Under the pieces are notes generated by a model. That model had not been told where the DNA came from and did no database searches. It saw only the letters and a program-made list of their open reading frames with translations. A stretch of DNA of 64,000 bases, from positions 5,208,001 through 5,272,000 of the forward strand of contig CAJQUN010000014.1 in assembly GCA_907163345.1 (NCBI GenBank), written 5' to 3'. Shown in pieces: positions 36,127 through 48,199 of this stretch (position 1 is its first letter; each line of letters opens with the position of its first letter). The DNA comes from Haberlea rhodopensis. Taxonomy: Eukaryota > Streptophyta > Magnoliopsida > Lamiales > Gesneriaceae. Position numbers and translations under genes: made by a program.

Positions 36127-36960
36127 GGGCATTGGTTGGTCGAGGCCCCTTATGATTTTTCAATAACTATGTATTTATTTCACGTTATATGCTTCATTGT
36201 GTACGTATATGAAAAACTCCTTTTTCACAAGCACTACCCACTCTGGCCAGAGATTCCTTGAATCATATACAGAAAAACACATAGGATATCCTGGTTCATC
36301 AAGACCAGTAGTGAATCTCTAATGACAATCATAGGCCCTGACAGCATCACTGAATACCCAAAACAACAACTTTATGACCCGCATGTGGTCAGTCATTAAA
36401 TCAAAGTACACGGCTATCTATCAAGACCTCAATGACGCCTCGGGTCATGAGGAGTAATGGTGCACAACTATGACTAGGAATTCTATACTCGACAAATGGT
36501 AACCACTTATAGAATTCCGAGTAGGGTCGTTCTGTGAACTCATTCCTAATGAGCACCTATTCATGTGTGCTGACTTCTCCAAGCCAACGCCGATGAAACG
36601 CAGTGCACTACACTAGACACATCATGAATACCAGTTTCTAACGAGCATATATCAATATCCCATTCTCGAAGGCTCATCGACCAGGAACATTTAAAAATCG
36701 CAGTCGAGAATGTATTTCATGGTCACCATCATATGCGTAACCACATTCTTTGGACTATAGCAATCTCAAGGAGTTCATCAAATCATGATACATGGGTAAA
36801 TAGATGAAGAATGCTTTTTTTTTTATTAATAATCAACAAAGATCTGTCACAATATGATTATAAATACAATCAATCAACTATTGATTCAAATGATATCGTT
36901 TATGACTATAATAATTTCCTAAAGCCAACTACCCATGTTCCTCAAGCCCATCTTCTCAAG

Positions 36961-39900
36961 ATGTCTCTCGAACACCAGTCGTGGTAAAGGCTTCATCAGT
37001 GGATCTGCCACATTGTCTGTTGAAGCAACTCTCTCGATAAGGATGTCGCCTCTACTAGCTATCTCTTGAATTAGGTGGTATTTTCTTAGTATATGTTGGA
37101 TTTTTGATGAGATCTTGGCTCTTTTGCTTGTGCAATAGCTCCATTGTTGTCACAGTACAGAGAGACTGGGTCAACTGCACTGGAAATTACACCCAACTCT
37201 TGGATGAAATTTCTCATCCAAACTGCCTCTTTAGCTGCATCTGATGCTGCAATGTATTCAGCTTCAGTGGTGGAATCCGCTGTGGTGTCTTGCTTGGAAC
37301 TCTTTCAAGAGACAGCACCACCATTAAGCCTAAATAAAAATCCGGACATCGATTTAGAATCATCTACGTCTGACTGAAAACTAGCATCAACATAGCCTTC
37401 AAGTTTTAGCTCTCCACTTTCCGATCCAAAAACCATGAACATATCCTGAGTTCTTCGTAAGTACTTAAGGATTGTTTTCACATCTTTCCAGTGACCTTCA
37501 CCGGGATCTGCCTGATATCTGCTCGTTACACTAAGTGCATATGCCACATTAGGCCTACTACATACCATAGCATACATTATGCTACCAACAGCCGAAGCAT
37601 AGGGTATTGATACCATCTTTTCTCTCTCTTCATCAGTCTTAGGGCTCATTGACCTTGAGAGATGAACACCATGACATGTTGGAAGATATCCCCTTTTTGA
37701 CTGTTCCATGCTAAACCTTTTTAGCACAGTATTTATGTACATAGATTGAGAGAGCCCCAGCATCCTCTTAGATCTATCCCTATAGATCCTTATGCCAAGC
37801 AGATAGGATGCTTCTCCCAAATCTTTCATAGAGAACTTAGCAGATAACCATGCTTTAGTCGATTTCATCAATCCTATATCATTGCCAATGAGTAGGATAT
37901 CATCGACATAGAGCACTACAAATGTAACCGCACTCCCACTAACCTTCTTGTATACGCATGCTTCTTCCGGATTTTTAACAAAACCAAACTCTTTGATAGT
38001 GTTATCAAAACGGATATTCCAACTTCGGGACGCCTGCTTTAGCCCATAAATGGACCTCTGGAGTTTGCAAACTTTTTGCTCACTCCCAATGGATGTGAAG
38101 CCTTCTGGTTGCTTCATATAAATTTCTTCATCAATGTCACCATTGAGAAAAACAGTCTTCACATCCATTTGCCATATCTCATAGTCATAATTTGCAGATA
38201 TTGCTAATAAAATCCGTATAGACTTCAGCATCACTACTGGTGAAAAAGTTTCCTCATAGTCAACTCTTTGTCTTTGAGTATAACCTTTTGCAACCAAACG
38301 TGCCTTATAGGTAATCACCTTTCCATCCACCCCAAGCTTTCGCTTATAGATCCATTTGCAACCTATGGGAACAATTCCCACAGGAGGATCCACTAAGGTC
38401 CATACTTTATTGGAGTACATTGAGTCCATTTCAGATCCATGGCATCTTGCCAATGTCCCGAATCAATATCTGACATCGCCTCCTTGAAAGTCCAAGGATC
38501 ATATCCATGGTCTATTTCTTGACTACTTTCAAGGAATAGATTCATTCTATCAGGAGCTCTTGAAACCCTTTCAGATCTCCTTAGTGCGTGTACTTCAGGT
38601 TCAATTGATGGTTCAGAAATTATACTTGCTTCCATTGGGGTAGACATTCGTGGTTCTTGAACTACTTCAAGGTTCATATCCTTCCCATCTATATTCTTCA
38701 GAAAGTCATTTTCTAAGAATGTAGCATTTCTGGAAACAAACACTTTTTGTTCCCGTAGGTTATAAAAATAATAACCTCTAGTTTCTTTAGGATATCCCAC
38801 AAAATAACACAATATAGATCTCATATCCAATTTGTCATCCACCATCTGCTTCACATAAGCAGCGCAACCCCAAACCTTTAAATAATTATAATTTGGTGAC
38901 TTCCCACTCCATATCTCATATGGGGTAGAAGTAACAGCTTTTGAAGGAGCTCTGTTTAACAAATGACATGCAGTTTCAAGCGCATAGCCACAAAACGACA
39001 TTGGAGTGCAACTCATCATCGATCGAACCATATCCAATAAAGTCCGATTCCTTCGCTCGGCAAACACCATTAAGTTGTGGTGTTCCGGGCGGTGTCCACT
39101 GAGAGAGAATCCCATTCTCTTTAAGATAATCTATAAACTTGGTACTCAAGTATTCACCACCCCAATCAGATCGAAGTGCTTTAATACTTGTACCTAGTTG
39201 TTTCTCCACTTCATGTCTGAATTCTCTGAACTTTTCAAAAGCTTCAGACTTGTATCTTATGAGATACACATACCCATATCGCGAATAATCATCGATAAAT
39301 GTAATGAAGTAAGAATATCCTCCTCGCGCGTTAACACTTAACGGCCCACAAGCATCTGAATGGATCAAATCCAATAGATTTTTGGCTCGCTCAGAATGAC
39401 CACCAAAAGGTCTTTTGGTCATTTTTCCTTTGAGACAGGAGTTGCAAGTGGCAAGTGCATCCAAGTCTGATGAATCAAACAATTCTTCACTCATCAATTT
39501 ACTCATCCTTCCCTTAGAAATATTACCTAATCTAGCATGCCAAATATTTGCAGGAGATAGATTATCAGCCTTATGTTTTCCCATTTGTTGAAAGCAAACC
39601 GGTGTATCAGCTAGTTTTAAATCATACAGATCATTTAACAAAGTGCCAGAACCAATAATAGAACCATTCTTTAAAATATGACAAATCCCCTTTGAAATAT
39701 TAAAAGAAAAACATTCTCTATCCAAAATAGGAATAGAAATAATGTTCTTAATCAAGTCTGGAACAAATAAACAATCGTTTAAAACTAAATCAAAACCAGA
39801 ATCTAGAGCTAAATTAACTTTTCCAATAGATGTGGCTGCAACCCTTGCACCATTTCCAAGCCTCAAAAAGATCTCATCATTTTGCAGCTTGTTGCTTCTT

Positions 39901-40821
39901 GTCATGACCTGCATATTATTACACAGATGTGATCCACAACCGGTATCCAATACCCAAGAAGCTGAACTAATGGAAACATTAACTTCAACAAAGAATATAC
40001 CTGGTCCAGAATGCTTCTGATCCTGATATTCCTTGCAGTTTCTCCTCCAATGCCCATGTTTGCCGCAATGGAAGCATTTTTGTTCTTCATTAATTGACGC
40101 AGTCGGCCCTTAGTCCTTTTCTTTTGTGGTGCAGGCTGAGAACGCTTCCCAGTATCTTCCTCTTCTTAGGCCAAGAACTCTTCTTGGATTTAGAAGAAGA
40201 ATTAATCAACAGAACAGACTTTTCCTCTTTCATAGCAGCCTCAGCAGTAGTCAACATATTGACAAGTTCTGCAAGTGTGCACTCCATTTTGTGCATGTTG
40301 AAGTTCACCACAAATTGTTTGAATGAGTCTGGTAGAGACTGAAGGATCACATCCAACGCCAATTCGTTCTCCAAGATCGTATCTAAGCTTGCAAGTTTCT
40401 CAATAAGACCTATCATCTTCAATCCATGAGCTTGGACTAAAGACCCTTCCCTCATATGGGCACGGAATAGGTCTCTGACAACACTGTAACGTAGAGAACG
40501 AGTATGCTCACCATACAACTCTTGCAGGTGAGTATGAATCTCGGCGGCATGGTTCATATGTTCATGCTGTCTCTGAAGTTCATTCGACATTGATGCCATC
40601 ATATAGCATCGCGTTTTGAGATTGTCATCCTTCCATTTTTGGACAATCTCCATCTCATCAGGAGTCGAACCCTCAGGAACCTTTCCAGGGGGTAACTTCG
40701 TAAGCACATACGTCAATTTTTCAGAATCCAGAACAATTTTCAAATTTCTTAGCCGATCATTGTAGTTTTGCCCAATTAATTTGTTTGTATCGAGAATAGA
40801 TGCGATCGGATTCTTGGCCAT
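36961..40821 (-). pseudogene. Copia C gag-pol polyprotein, frameshifted
   Basis: Same architecture as copy B: gag from MAKNPIASILDTNKLIGQNY, protease DTGCGSHLC, integrase, reverse transcriptase LYVDDILLIGN, RNase H. Compared with copy B it has a 1-base deletion near 40155 (in gag before the zinc knuckle), a 1-base insertion near 39061 (integrase) and a 1-base deletion near 38437 (linker before reverse transcriptase). A Trp-to-stop change near 37305 (RNase H) is also present. The region after the last stop, down to about 36960, still resembles the normal C-terminus that copy B has lost. Confidence 0.9.
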
Positions 40822-42883
40822 TTTAATACTGAAAAATAAACAGAAAATATAAGCAAATCATTTGATTATCAATTAATTCAAAAATTTGGACTTTTATTTT
40901 TGAATGCTCCCACTAAATTTTTCGAATTCATCACCCTCATGACAAATAAACAAAAAATCATATTTTCTCAGTGGGCTTGGAGTCCAACTAGCTCATTAAA
41001 ACCCCGGACGTGGGCCCACCGGCTTTATGATACTAAAGGTAGATCACAATTGCATCATATGCAATCCCCAAGATATTTGTCTCGTGATTGGCATATCCCT
41101 ACGTGGGCAGGACAATTATGCCTTCTCACGTCAAACTAGCCCATCCCACGGATGGCAATGTCACGCCCAAAAGACCCCACGTGGGTGAGTAATCTAAAAG
41201 GTTAACATAACCGCACCCTTAATTAAGTGGCAGTCAAACACACAGCTTTTCCATGCCAAATGCCCCCCACGTGGGTGAGTAAGGCAATATGACACAAGTA
41301 GCGTCTCATGGCTTAACTGTTGATGGAAGACAGAAAGCGACAAACCCTATTGATCCCCTTATCAGTTTGATATTAAATTTTTTGAATCATATTCAAAAGA
41401 GGGATTTAATTTATTTAAAATCTCATCAAGTGCGTGATTGTTTGTTTGCAGGATTCATGCAACTATGTTTTAATAAAACATACAAACAAAAAATTATCAT
41501 ACATCACATGCATAATAAAAATAAATAAATATGGACGATTAGGGCATTTTTCTAATTGATCCACGTGAGTCATACGTGGATCACAAGTCTGTCTAAGGTG
41601 ATGCAGGTATGTAATGCAATCCTATTACATTTTTGCTTCCATTATACATGTCTTGATTCTTGATGCTCCATCTTCAATCTCGATCTCCCACTAATTCTAA
41701 AGTTTTTACATTTAAATCGTGCAAACAAGAGAACATGGATACAAAACCGGGGTGGGATACATCAGAAAATAGAGAGAGCAGGCTCGCAGGTCTGATAACC
41801 AAAATCACAATAATATTGAAATAATAAAAAACCTAAGAATTCACCTAAACACATTGGTCAAGGCCCGTAATCATCCATCATGCAATCACAACATATGTAA
41901 TTAAACATTAAACTAATCAATTACATCACATGTAATTGTACTAATCACATCACATGTAATTAGAGCAGAATAATTAATTTATTCAATCGTTTCCCCACTA
42001 ATCACATCATTAATTGAAAAAAAATTAACAAATTAAATAAAACAATTTTATTTAATTTCTAATTAATTAAACTTCAACTAATTGATAAAATCTATATTTT
42101 ACCTTTCAAATCATAAGATTAATTGAAAATAAATTAAATAAAACATTTTCATCTAATTTGCAATTAATTTGTAAAATCTCTATTTTACACTTAATAAATT
42201 AAAAATAATATTTTTAATTAATTAAGTTTATGATTTATTCTTCAAAAACAATATCCGGATAAAAACATCTAATATGACCCAAAATGATTTATGGACTCCA
42301 CAATTTGGATCCAAAATTAGAAAATCAATTTCAACCCAAAATACACAATTTTCGGATTTAATAAAAAATAATTGTTTTTTTTAAAATAAAAAATTAGGGT
42401 AAATGGCACTGTTTATCTCCTTCCCCACCATGACAGGCGCGGCGGCTAATGTTTCAGAAACCCTAGCTCGCGCAGCCGCCTTCATCTCGCGCCGCTGCCT
42501 TCATCTCGTCGATCTGGAGCCTCGCACATCGAGTTCTCTACAAGATAAAGCAACTCGGCAGGGAAAAATGGAGAACAAGTCGGACGCGAATGGTTTCGGG
42601 AAAAATTACAGTGGCTTCTCGCGACTCATTCTGCGTGATAAATCACTGACTGTGACGAACAGTGAAGCGCAGTCATTCGTAGGCGACGCACGGTGGTGGA
42701 GAACACTTCTCCGCCGCGTGTGCCGCCGCGCGAGCTGCCGGAAAAATTCTGAAAAAAGCGATGAACAGTAATTTTTTTTGGATAATTTTTCGGATAGTTT
42801 GATTTCAAAAAATCGAACACGATTAGCATCGATTGGGAACGATCTAACAAAATTAATCATCAAATACATGAATCAAAACGCAA
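40822..42883 (-). other. Copia C leader
   Basis: Matches the copy B leader, with CCCACGTGGGTGAGTAA repeats near 41175 and 41270, AT-rich repeats at 42010-42220 and a GC-rich patch at about 42430-42750. The inverted repeat at the patch start is broken here (GCTAATGTTTC against GAAACCCTAGC). A 122-codon + strand frame (42403-42771) overlaps the patch. Confidence 0.6.
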
Positions 42884-42899
42884 CCTGGCTCTGATACCA
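42884..42899 (-). promoter_or_regulatory. Primer binding site, initiator tRNA-Met type (Copia C)
   Basis: TGGTATCAGAGCCAGG on the minus strand, adjoining the LTR at 42901. Confidence 0.95.
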
Positions 42900-42900
42900 C

Positions 42901-43279
42901 TGTTGGGTTTCCATACCCCGGCGCCAGATCCAAACACAGCGGAAATAATACAATAAACAGATCTGACCGGGGACGGTCTATCGCGCCTGATTCATATATA
43001 AACATGCAAATATCGAATATTAATGCACGAAAAGAGATTACCGTTAACAGCGAAATCAATTTGATGGCGGTGATCCTAGAGTCCAATCCACCTGACCAGA
43101 TCTACAAGCCCGGCACTAGTGATAGTGTGTTGACGGCTATTCTCAGAGAGTGAGTGTATTGGAATGGAATAATCCTAGACAAGATGTTATATTTATAGTG
43201 GCAATTGGTTAGCTAATTGGGCTATGATCCATAAAGCCCATCGGACCAACATTTGGCTTGCTGGGCATATATGCTAACA
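42901..43279 (-). repeat. Copia C 5' LTR
   Basis: TGTTGGGTTTCCATACC to GCTAACA, followed by ctatg and then ALMT exon 1. Confidence 0.95.
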
Positions 43280-43569
43280 CTATGCTGAATTCAAATAACA
43301 GGAAGAATTGCCAAGACTGAGAAGTGGGAGAGTTCAGGAAGAGGCTTTTTCCAGAATATGAACAATGATACAAGTGCCAGTGCAAATCCCATCTGGAGGG
43401 GATATATGATTTTTCTCGGATCATTTATATTGCTTTCTTGAAAAAAATCGAACGAATGATTCCAACACCGGGTGAATCTACCGTGCATTGGTTTCATCCA
43501 AATGCAAGAACATCTTCCGCCATCATTTCCTTCCAACCCACGAAACGGAAGCAATCTTTCCTAGCTCAT

Positions 43570-44496
43570 ATCGAACTGATAATCTATATAAAAAAAATGG
43601 ATATCTGAGGAATGTATTTGAAGTTGATTATGTAACCACAAGAATCTTGAAACTTTGATATCAATCAATGAATATTTCAGCCATGGCATATAATATGCAG
43701 AGACCAGACTTGTTTCCGTTTAATAAATTTCAGCCATGGCTTTTCATATTAATCGAAACAGATGAGACGAGATAAAATTTCTGCAGCAAAAAAGAGTACT
43801 TACTATGATTATTATATAAATATTCAATCCTTGAATAGGGGTCCCTTAAACAATATATATTTTGTTACATTATTACATGCGGGAAGAACCTGTACGAGAT
43901 ATTACCCTCATCAGGTTCAGTGGATTTGCAACTCCAGAAACGTGATACATTTGGTTATCTTTCTTAAAATGCTTATTAAATGTCATGAGTAATTTATTCA
44001 AACCTTCTATTTTAATTTTTAACTCCCTCTTATTTTAGTTTACTTCTTGATTTTTTTCTGGTAGAATGTTGGTTAATTGGTACACTATTCAATATAGATA
44101 TAGATATATAATTACTGGATATACAATTTGCATTTTGTCCTGCAAAAATTATATTTTACCAATCAAAAATTATATTTTGACACTCTTATATATTGACCCT
44201 CTAAAATTTTTATTCCCCTTTTAGTTTGATATTTTTTGCCCTCCTCGATAAAAATCATGTGTCCTCCCATGAATATAATAAGTTAAAATTTTGAAATCCT
44301 CTACTCGTTTCGAACTAGTTATTCAACAAAGTTGTGCAGGTTGTGGTAGCACATATCTACAAATCCATTCTCCACATTGGTCAGCTCTTGAATTTCAAGA
44401 ACCTCCGCCCTTCTCTTCATCTTCTTTCTTATCTTCATCGCCACATCCGCCGGCACGAATCTCCCACAAACTCTTACCTTGCGTTGTTGTTTCTCT
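43570..44496 (-). other. 5' flank of the dead ALMT copy
   Basis: AT-rich and alignable with 53851-54430 and 55090-55255, the flank of the intact gene. It holds the TPP-like hairpin at 43886-43940. Near 44336-44420 is a block matching 55091-55170 that may be an exon relic of an unknown gene. Confidence 0.5.
43886..43940 (-). ncRNA. TPP-aptamer-like 3' half (copy 1), tentative
   Basis: The minus strand reads UCCACUGAACCUGAUGAGGG then UAAUAUCUCGUACAGGUUC. This resembles the 3' half of the thiamin pyrophosphate aptamer (UGAACCUGA..AGG.UAAU.CC..CGUA). It also forms a simple hairpin, GAACCUG against CAGGUUC, with an inner GAGG/UCUC stem. The CUGAGA loop and the GGGGUGC strand of a working riboswitch are not seen, so it is at best a relic and may be chance. 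Confidence 0.2.
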
Positions 44497-44518
44497 ATCA
44501 AATGTATAGATGTCAAAC

Positions 44519-44710
44519 GGGTCGTGCCGGCCCGGCACGGCCCGTAAATCCGTGCCGCCCGGCACTGTTCCGTGCCGGCCTGGCACGGCCCTTTAAGGAG
44601 ACGGGCCGTGCCTGGCACGGCCCGTCTCCTTATTTGGGTGGCCCGGCACGGCCCATAGGCCCGTGGCTTATGGGCCGTGCCACGGGCCGTGCCGTGCTGG
44701 CAAGGCCCAA
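44519..44710. repeat. hAT subterminal GC-rich repeats, left
   Basis: Repeated CGGCACGG and CCGTGCC words in both orientations, likely transposase binding sites. The mirrored block is at 47370-47490. Confidence 0.8.
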
Positions 44711-44905
44711 ATCAATTTTTTTTTTCATTTTTTTTTTATTTTTTATTTGTTTAATTTTATTTATTTAAATATAATAATATTATATTTAAATATGATTGGC
44801 ACAATATACTTATAAAATCAAAATTTATTGACTACGAATTGAAAAACTACAAATTACATTGAACAAAAGAAAATAATAAATTACAAAAGAGTTTAAAAAT
44901 ATATG

Positions 44906-46909
44906 CTAATTTTCTTCATTTTCATCCGAAGAAACATCATGTCCTCCCAAACCTTGTAAGCGGCTATCAGTATCCAACCAATCCTTTAAAAGAATACACA
45001 TCTCCACAGTGTTTGGTTTCATTCTACTTTTTTTTTCATCAATGACTCTTCCACCTGCACTAAAACAAGACTCCGATGGAACTGTGGATATCGGAGGAGT
45101 TAGTAGATCACGTGCCATTATGGAAAGTACTGGCCAAAGTTTAGCATTGTCTTTCCACCATGCCAAAACATCAAAAGTTTCTAATTCTTGTTCACTGAAA
45201 TTTATGACTTGGTTTAGATATAACTGAAGCTCAGTAAATGAAGATGTATTAGAACTAGAAGAAGCGGAAGTAGTGTCTTGTCTTCTTCTTAACATTGTCC
45301 ACACAGAACCCTTACCACTACTACCACCACTACTACCACTTTCTCTTACTGGAGTTGCTCTAGAATTATGTAACGAATCATATAAAGAAAACAAAGCAAA
45401 CAAACATTTATTAATGCGCTATTTCTCTTGATTAATATTAATATTCTCATAAGCCATGTTGGTGTAATAAGATTCTATTATAATTTCTACACTATATAAT
45501 TTTAATCTAGGATCCAGAATTGATGCCAAGCAATTCAACATAGGAATAGTTTTCCAGTATTTTTAAATTTATACTCCATTGGTTCGACAATACCTGTAAA
45601 AAACGGATCAGATCTATGTAATGCAAAACATTCACTAATTTCATAAATTTCATACAAAAATATTGAAGAAGTTGGATAATAACAGCCCGAAAATAAATTG
45701 GTAGCATCGTAAAACGGTTCTAAAAAATTACAAATATTAGAAGCAATTTCCCAATCTGTTTCTTCAATATGAAAATGTTCGGCCATCCTTTCATTAAAAA
45801 ATAAAGTGATCACATTTCTATAAGGTAAATATGCTTGCAACATTAAATATGTAGAATTCCACCTATTAGGAACATCATAAGGAAAATCTTTATAATTCAT
45901 ACCATGAGAAATACATAAACTTTTGAAGTCTTGTTTTCTAGCAACTGAACCATTAAGAAATTTAAGAGTAGTCTTTATTTTTTCTAAATGAAGCTCAAGT
46001 GGTTTCAATCCATCTTGCACACACAAATTTAAAATATGACATGCACAACGAATATGAAAAGATCACCATTTAAAATTGGTTTCAAATAAGTTTTAATATA
46101 GTAATTGCAGCAGTATTATTAGTTGCATTATCAAATGAAATAGAGAAGATTTTATTACTAATATTATATTCATTAGTAACTTGCATAATGGCATTGGAAA
46201 TAACTCCACCCGTATGAGGCCAATCAATTTTTGTGAAACCTAAATTTTTTTTATGTAACACCCAGTTATCGTCAATCCAATGTCCTGTAACACAGAGATA
46301 TGATGCATTGCCAAGATAAGTTGTCCAAATATCACTTGTTAGTCCTACTTTCGATGAAAGATTACCTAAATACGTAATTAAATTTGCTTTATATTCATTA
46401 AAAATTGTGAATGCATCCGATTTAATAGTATTCCTTGAAAATCGTTTATGTTGAGGTTGCAAACCTAAATGAATATAATTAGTGAATTTGGCGTCCGCCC
46501 CCATTGAAAAAGGTTTCTCCGCCCATACGATGTATTTAGCTAGTTCTCTCCTATCTCTTTCAACATTATAAGTGAAAATACATAAACTTGAACTACTACT
46601 ACCAGTACCGAATTGTGAAAGAATAGTTTGGTTACCATCAGTTGGTTCTTTTTCATGTTTAGCCATGTGTCTTAGTAAATGACCTGTACCACCAGAAGAA
46701 GCATATGCATAATCTTTTTTACATTTTTTACAAACTGCCCTTGATCTTTTTCCCTCAACAATTTCTACATCGAATAGTTGCCATACATTGCTAGTTCTTT
46801 TTTTTGAAGTTCTTCTACTTGATGATTGAATATTTGGTGTGCTTTCTTCATTTTCTTGGAATTGATCGATTTCATCATCATAATTCACATTATAAGATGA
46901 ATCGGCCAT
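44906..46909 (-). pseudogene. hAT transposase (RICESLEEPER/DAYSLEEPER-like), frameshifted
   Basis: Cut-and-paste transposase in three broken frames. 46909-46082 has a BED zinc finger (CKKCKKDY ... HLLRHMAKH, residues about 60-85) and the start of the RNase H-like core (LTSDIWTTYLGNASYLCVTG). 46026-45535 continues the core (YDVPNRWNSTYLMLQAYL). 45403-44906 is the C-terminal dimerisation domain (LAWWKDNAKLWPVLSIMA, STVPSESCFSAGGR). A stop plus lost base near 46030-46082 and further breaks at 45403-45535 disable it. Confidence 0.9.
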
Positions 46910-47198
46910 TATGTATATAGACTACAATTATGAATTATCTAATTCAACAAATATAAAAGTTACCAAATATTTGCTAGGAGGAGTGTTGGCTTTGTTGCTT
47001 GTGCTTGTCTTGGCAAACGTAAGACGAATTTCTTTCTTCTTGTGAACAAATTGAGAGTATAGCGTCTCAAGTATATAGAGCTTACAGATTAAGAGGATAA
47101 AATGTTTCCTTAACACACACATATATATAACAACCAAAAAAATAATTTTTTTTTTAAAAAGCCGTTGAACGGCTATATTTTTTATCGTTGGACATTGG

Positions 47199-47334
47199 CG
47201 ATCGATCGCCACCCCTGCATTTTGCTTACTGCCTCTAGGCGATCGATCGCCTTTTTTGTGGCGATCGATCACCACCCCTGTATTTTGCTTACTGCCTATA
47301 GGCGATCGATCGCCATTTATGTGGCGATCGATCG
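47199..47334. repeat. CGATCGATCG modules inside the hAT element
   Basis: Decamers start at 47199, 47240/47262 and 47303/47325. Here the pairs are 22 bp apart and the unit repeats every 63 bp. The phrase GCTTACTGCCT precedes each pair. The 14-bp palindrome GGCGATCGATCGCC faces its partner across 8 bp. Confidence 0.95.
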
Positions 47335-47369
47335 CCTGGTTTAAAAAAAAAAAAAAGGAACAGTGTTGT

Positions 47370-47490
47370 GCCGTGCCGTGCCAGCCCACGGGCTGGCATG
47401 GCTTGGCCCGGCACGGCACTGTAGCAAAACGTGCCGTGCCGTGCCGCTCCGCGTCGTGCCGTGCCCGTGCCGTGCCTCGTGCCGTCCGCT
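47370..47490. repeat. hAT subterminal GC-rich repeats, right
   Basis: Runs of GTGCCGTGCC and its variants, mirroring the left end of the element. Confidence 0.8.
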
Positions 47491-47514
47491 CCGTTTGACA
47501 TCTCTAATCAAATG

Positions 47515-48199
47515 TGTCTCTATTTCTATAACAGTATTTTTAACAACTTTCGAGCCATAAAAGGATCAATCAAGTATTTTTTTTCTACGTGTTTTCATTT
47601 TACCTTTCATATTTAGGATGGATTCTTGTCATTTTTTCTGCAACAAGCATTGCAGTCTAGGTTGACCCCCATCACAACTATCGTCAATTCATGCACTTCT
47701 TTCTTTTATACATTATCTTTACTCTATTCTAATAGATATAACTATTAAATTGTGCCATGGATTTCAGATTAAGATAAAAAAATAATATCAAATACAAGTG
47801 TGACAACAATATATATCTAGTAATCGAAAGCTAGAAGTTTTCACAAATCCTATTACAATATTGAATTGTTAAATAATTACGCGTAAGTAACTTACTGCAA
47901 TTTGATATTATGTTTAATATAACTTGGGAGAGTATATTAAATAAAATTGGAGAACTCGTCACCTTAGAATCATATGGATAATCAATCGATATAATGAAAG
48001 AATTGTAGGGATAACACAGGTGAACCGAAGTCTTGATAAATCATCTCTATTGATTTCTTCGTTTTTGCGCACTTGTTGATTGGAGTTTAATTTTCTTCTT
48101 TACTTTTACTTTAAATTAATTGTCGTCCAATTTTCATACGCTAAATATAATTAAACTGATTGAGTTTGTTACTTGCTTTCTAGTACATGTAGGATCGAC
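47515..48199. other. Intergenic; first 150 bp shared with the ALMT duplication
   Basis: 47515-47665 aligns with 55268-55405 (shared TATTTAGGATGGA and GCAACAAGCATTG words), marking the upstream end of the duplicated segment. The remainder is AT-rich with nothing recognised. Confidence 0.5.

Larger units (their letters stand above)
35337..36960 (-). other. Copia C 3' noncoding region
   Basis: Homologous to 22788-24228 in copy B apart from the insertion at 35911-36126. No coding frame of note. Confidence 0.6.
34956..43279 (-). mobile_element. Copia element C
   Basis: An 8324-bp relative of Copia B on the minus strand, with target duplication ctatg at 34951-34955 and 43280-43284. LTRs are 381 bp (34956-35336) and 379 bp (42901-43279), and the initiator tRNA-Met primer site is at 42884-42899. 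It landed at the exon 1/intron 1 border of the ALMT paralogue. Its 3' noncoding region contains a 216-bp foreign insertion with plastid trnA sequence (35911-36126). Confidence 0.95.
33565..43569 (-). pseudogene. Dead ALMT paralogue, split by Copia C
   Basis: A second copy of the ALMT gene at 51640-53850. Exon 1 is 43569-43280. Copia C follows, and exons 2-5 lie between about 34870 and 33735, with only the first part of exon 6 to 33565. Faults seen: codon 3 is TAG where the intact copy has AAG; exon 1 lost the stretch coding about KKAMEMGR and 8 bp near its end (both shift or shorten the frame). The element sits on the last bases of exon 1, and the C-terminal two hundred residues are missing. 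Exons 2 and 3 still read well (TLIKGFNRSLGTFCAGMLAF; KLYPTIAPYEYGYRVFVPTF). Confidence 0.9.
44505..47506 (-). mobile_element. hAT DNA transposon with degraded transposase
   Basis: A 3002-bp element with an exact 8-bp target duplication atcaaatg at 44497-44504 and 47507-47514. Terminal inverted repeats are TATAGATGTCAAACGG and CCGTTTGACATCTCTA, with one mismatch. The paralogous site at about 55268 has no insertion. Subterminal regions at 44519-44710 and 47370-47490 are packed with GGCACGGCC/GTGCCGTGCC words, common in plant hAT elements. A GATC palindrome module lies at 47199-47334. Confidence 0.95.

Noticed and set aside
44334..44768. A 144-codon + strand frame across the hAT left end
   Set aside because: Its middle is built from the CGGCACGG subterminal repeats and its end from poly(T). 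It crosses the transposon border and is not a gene.
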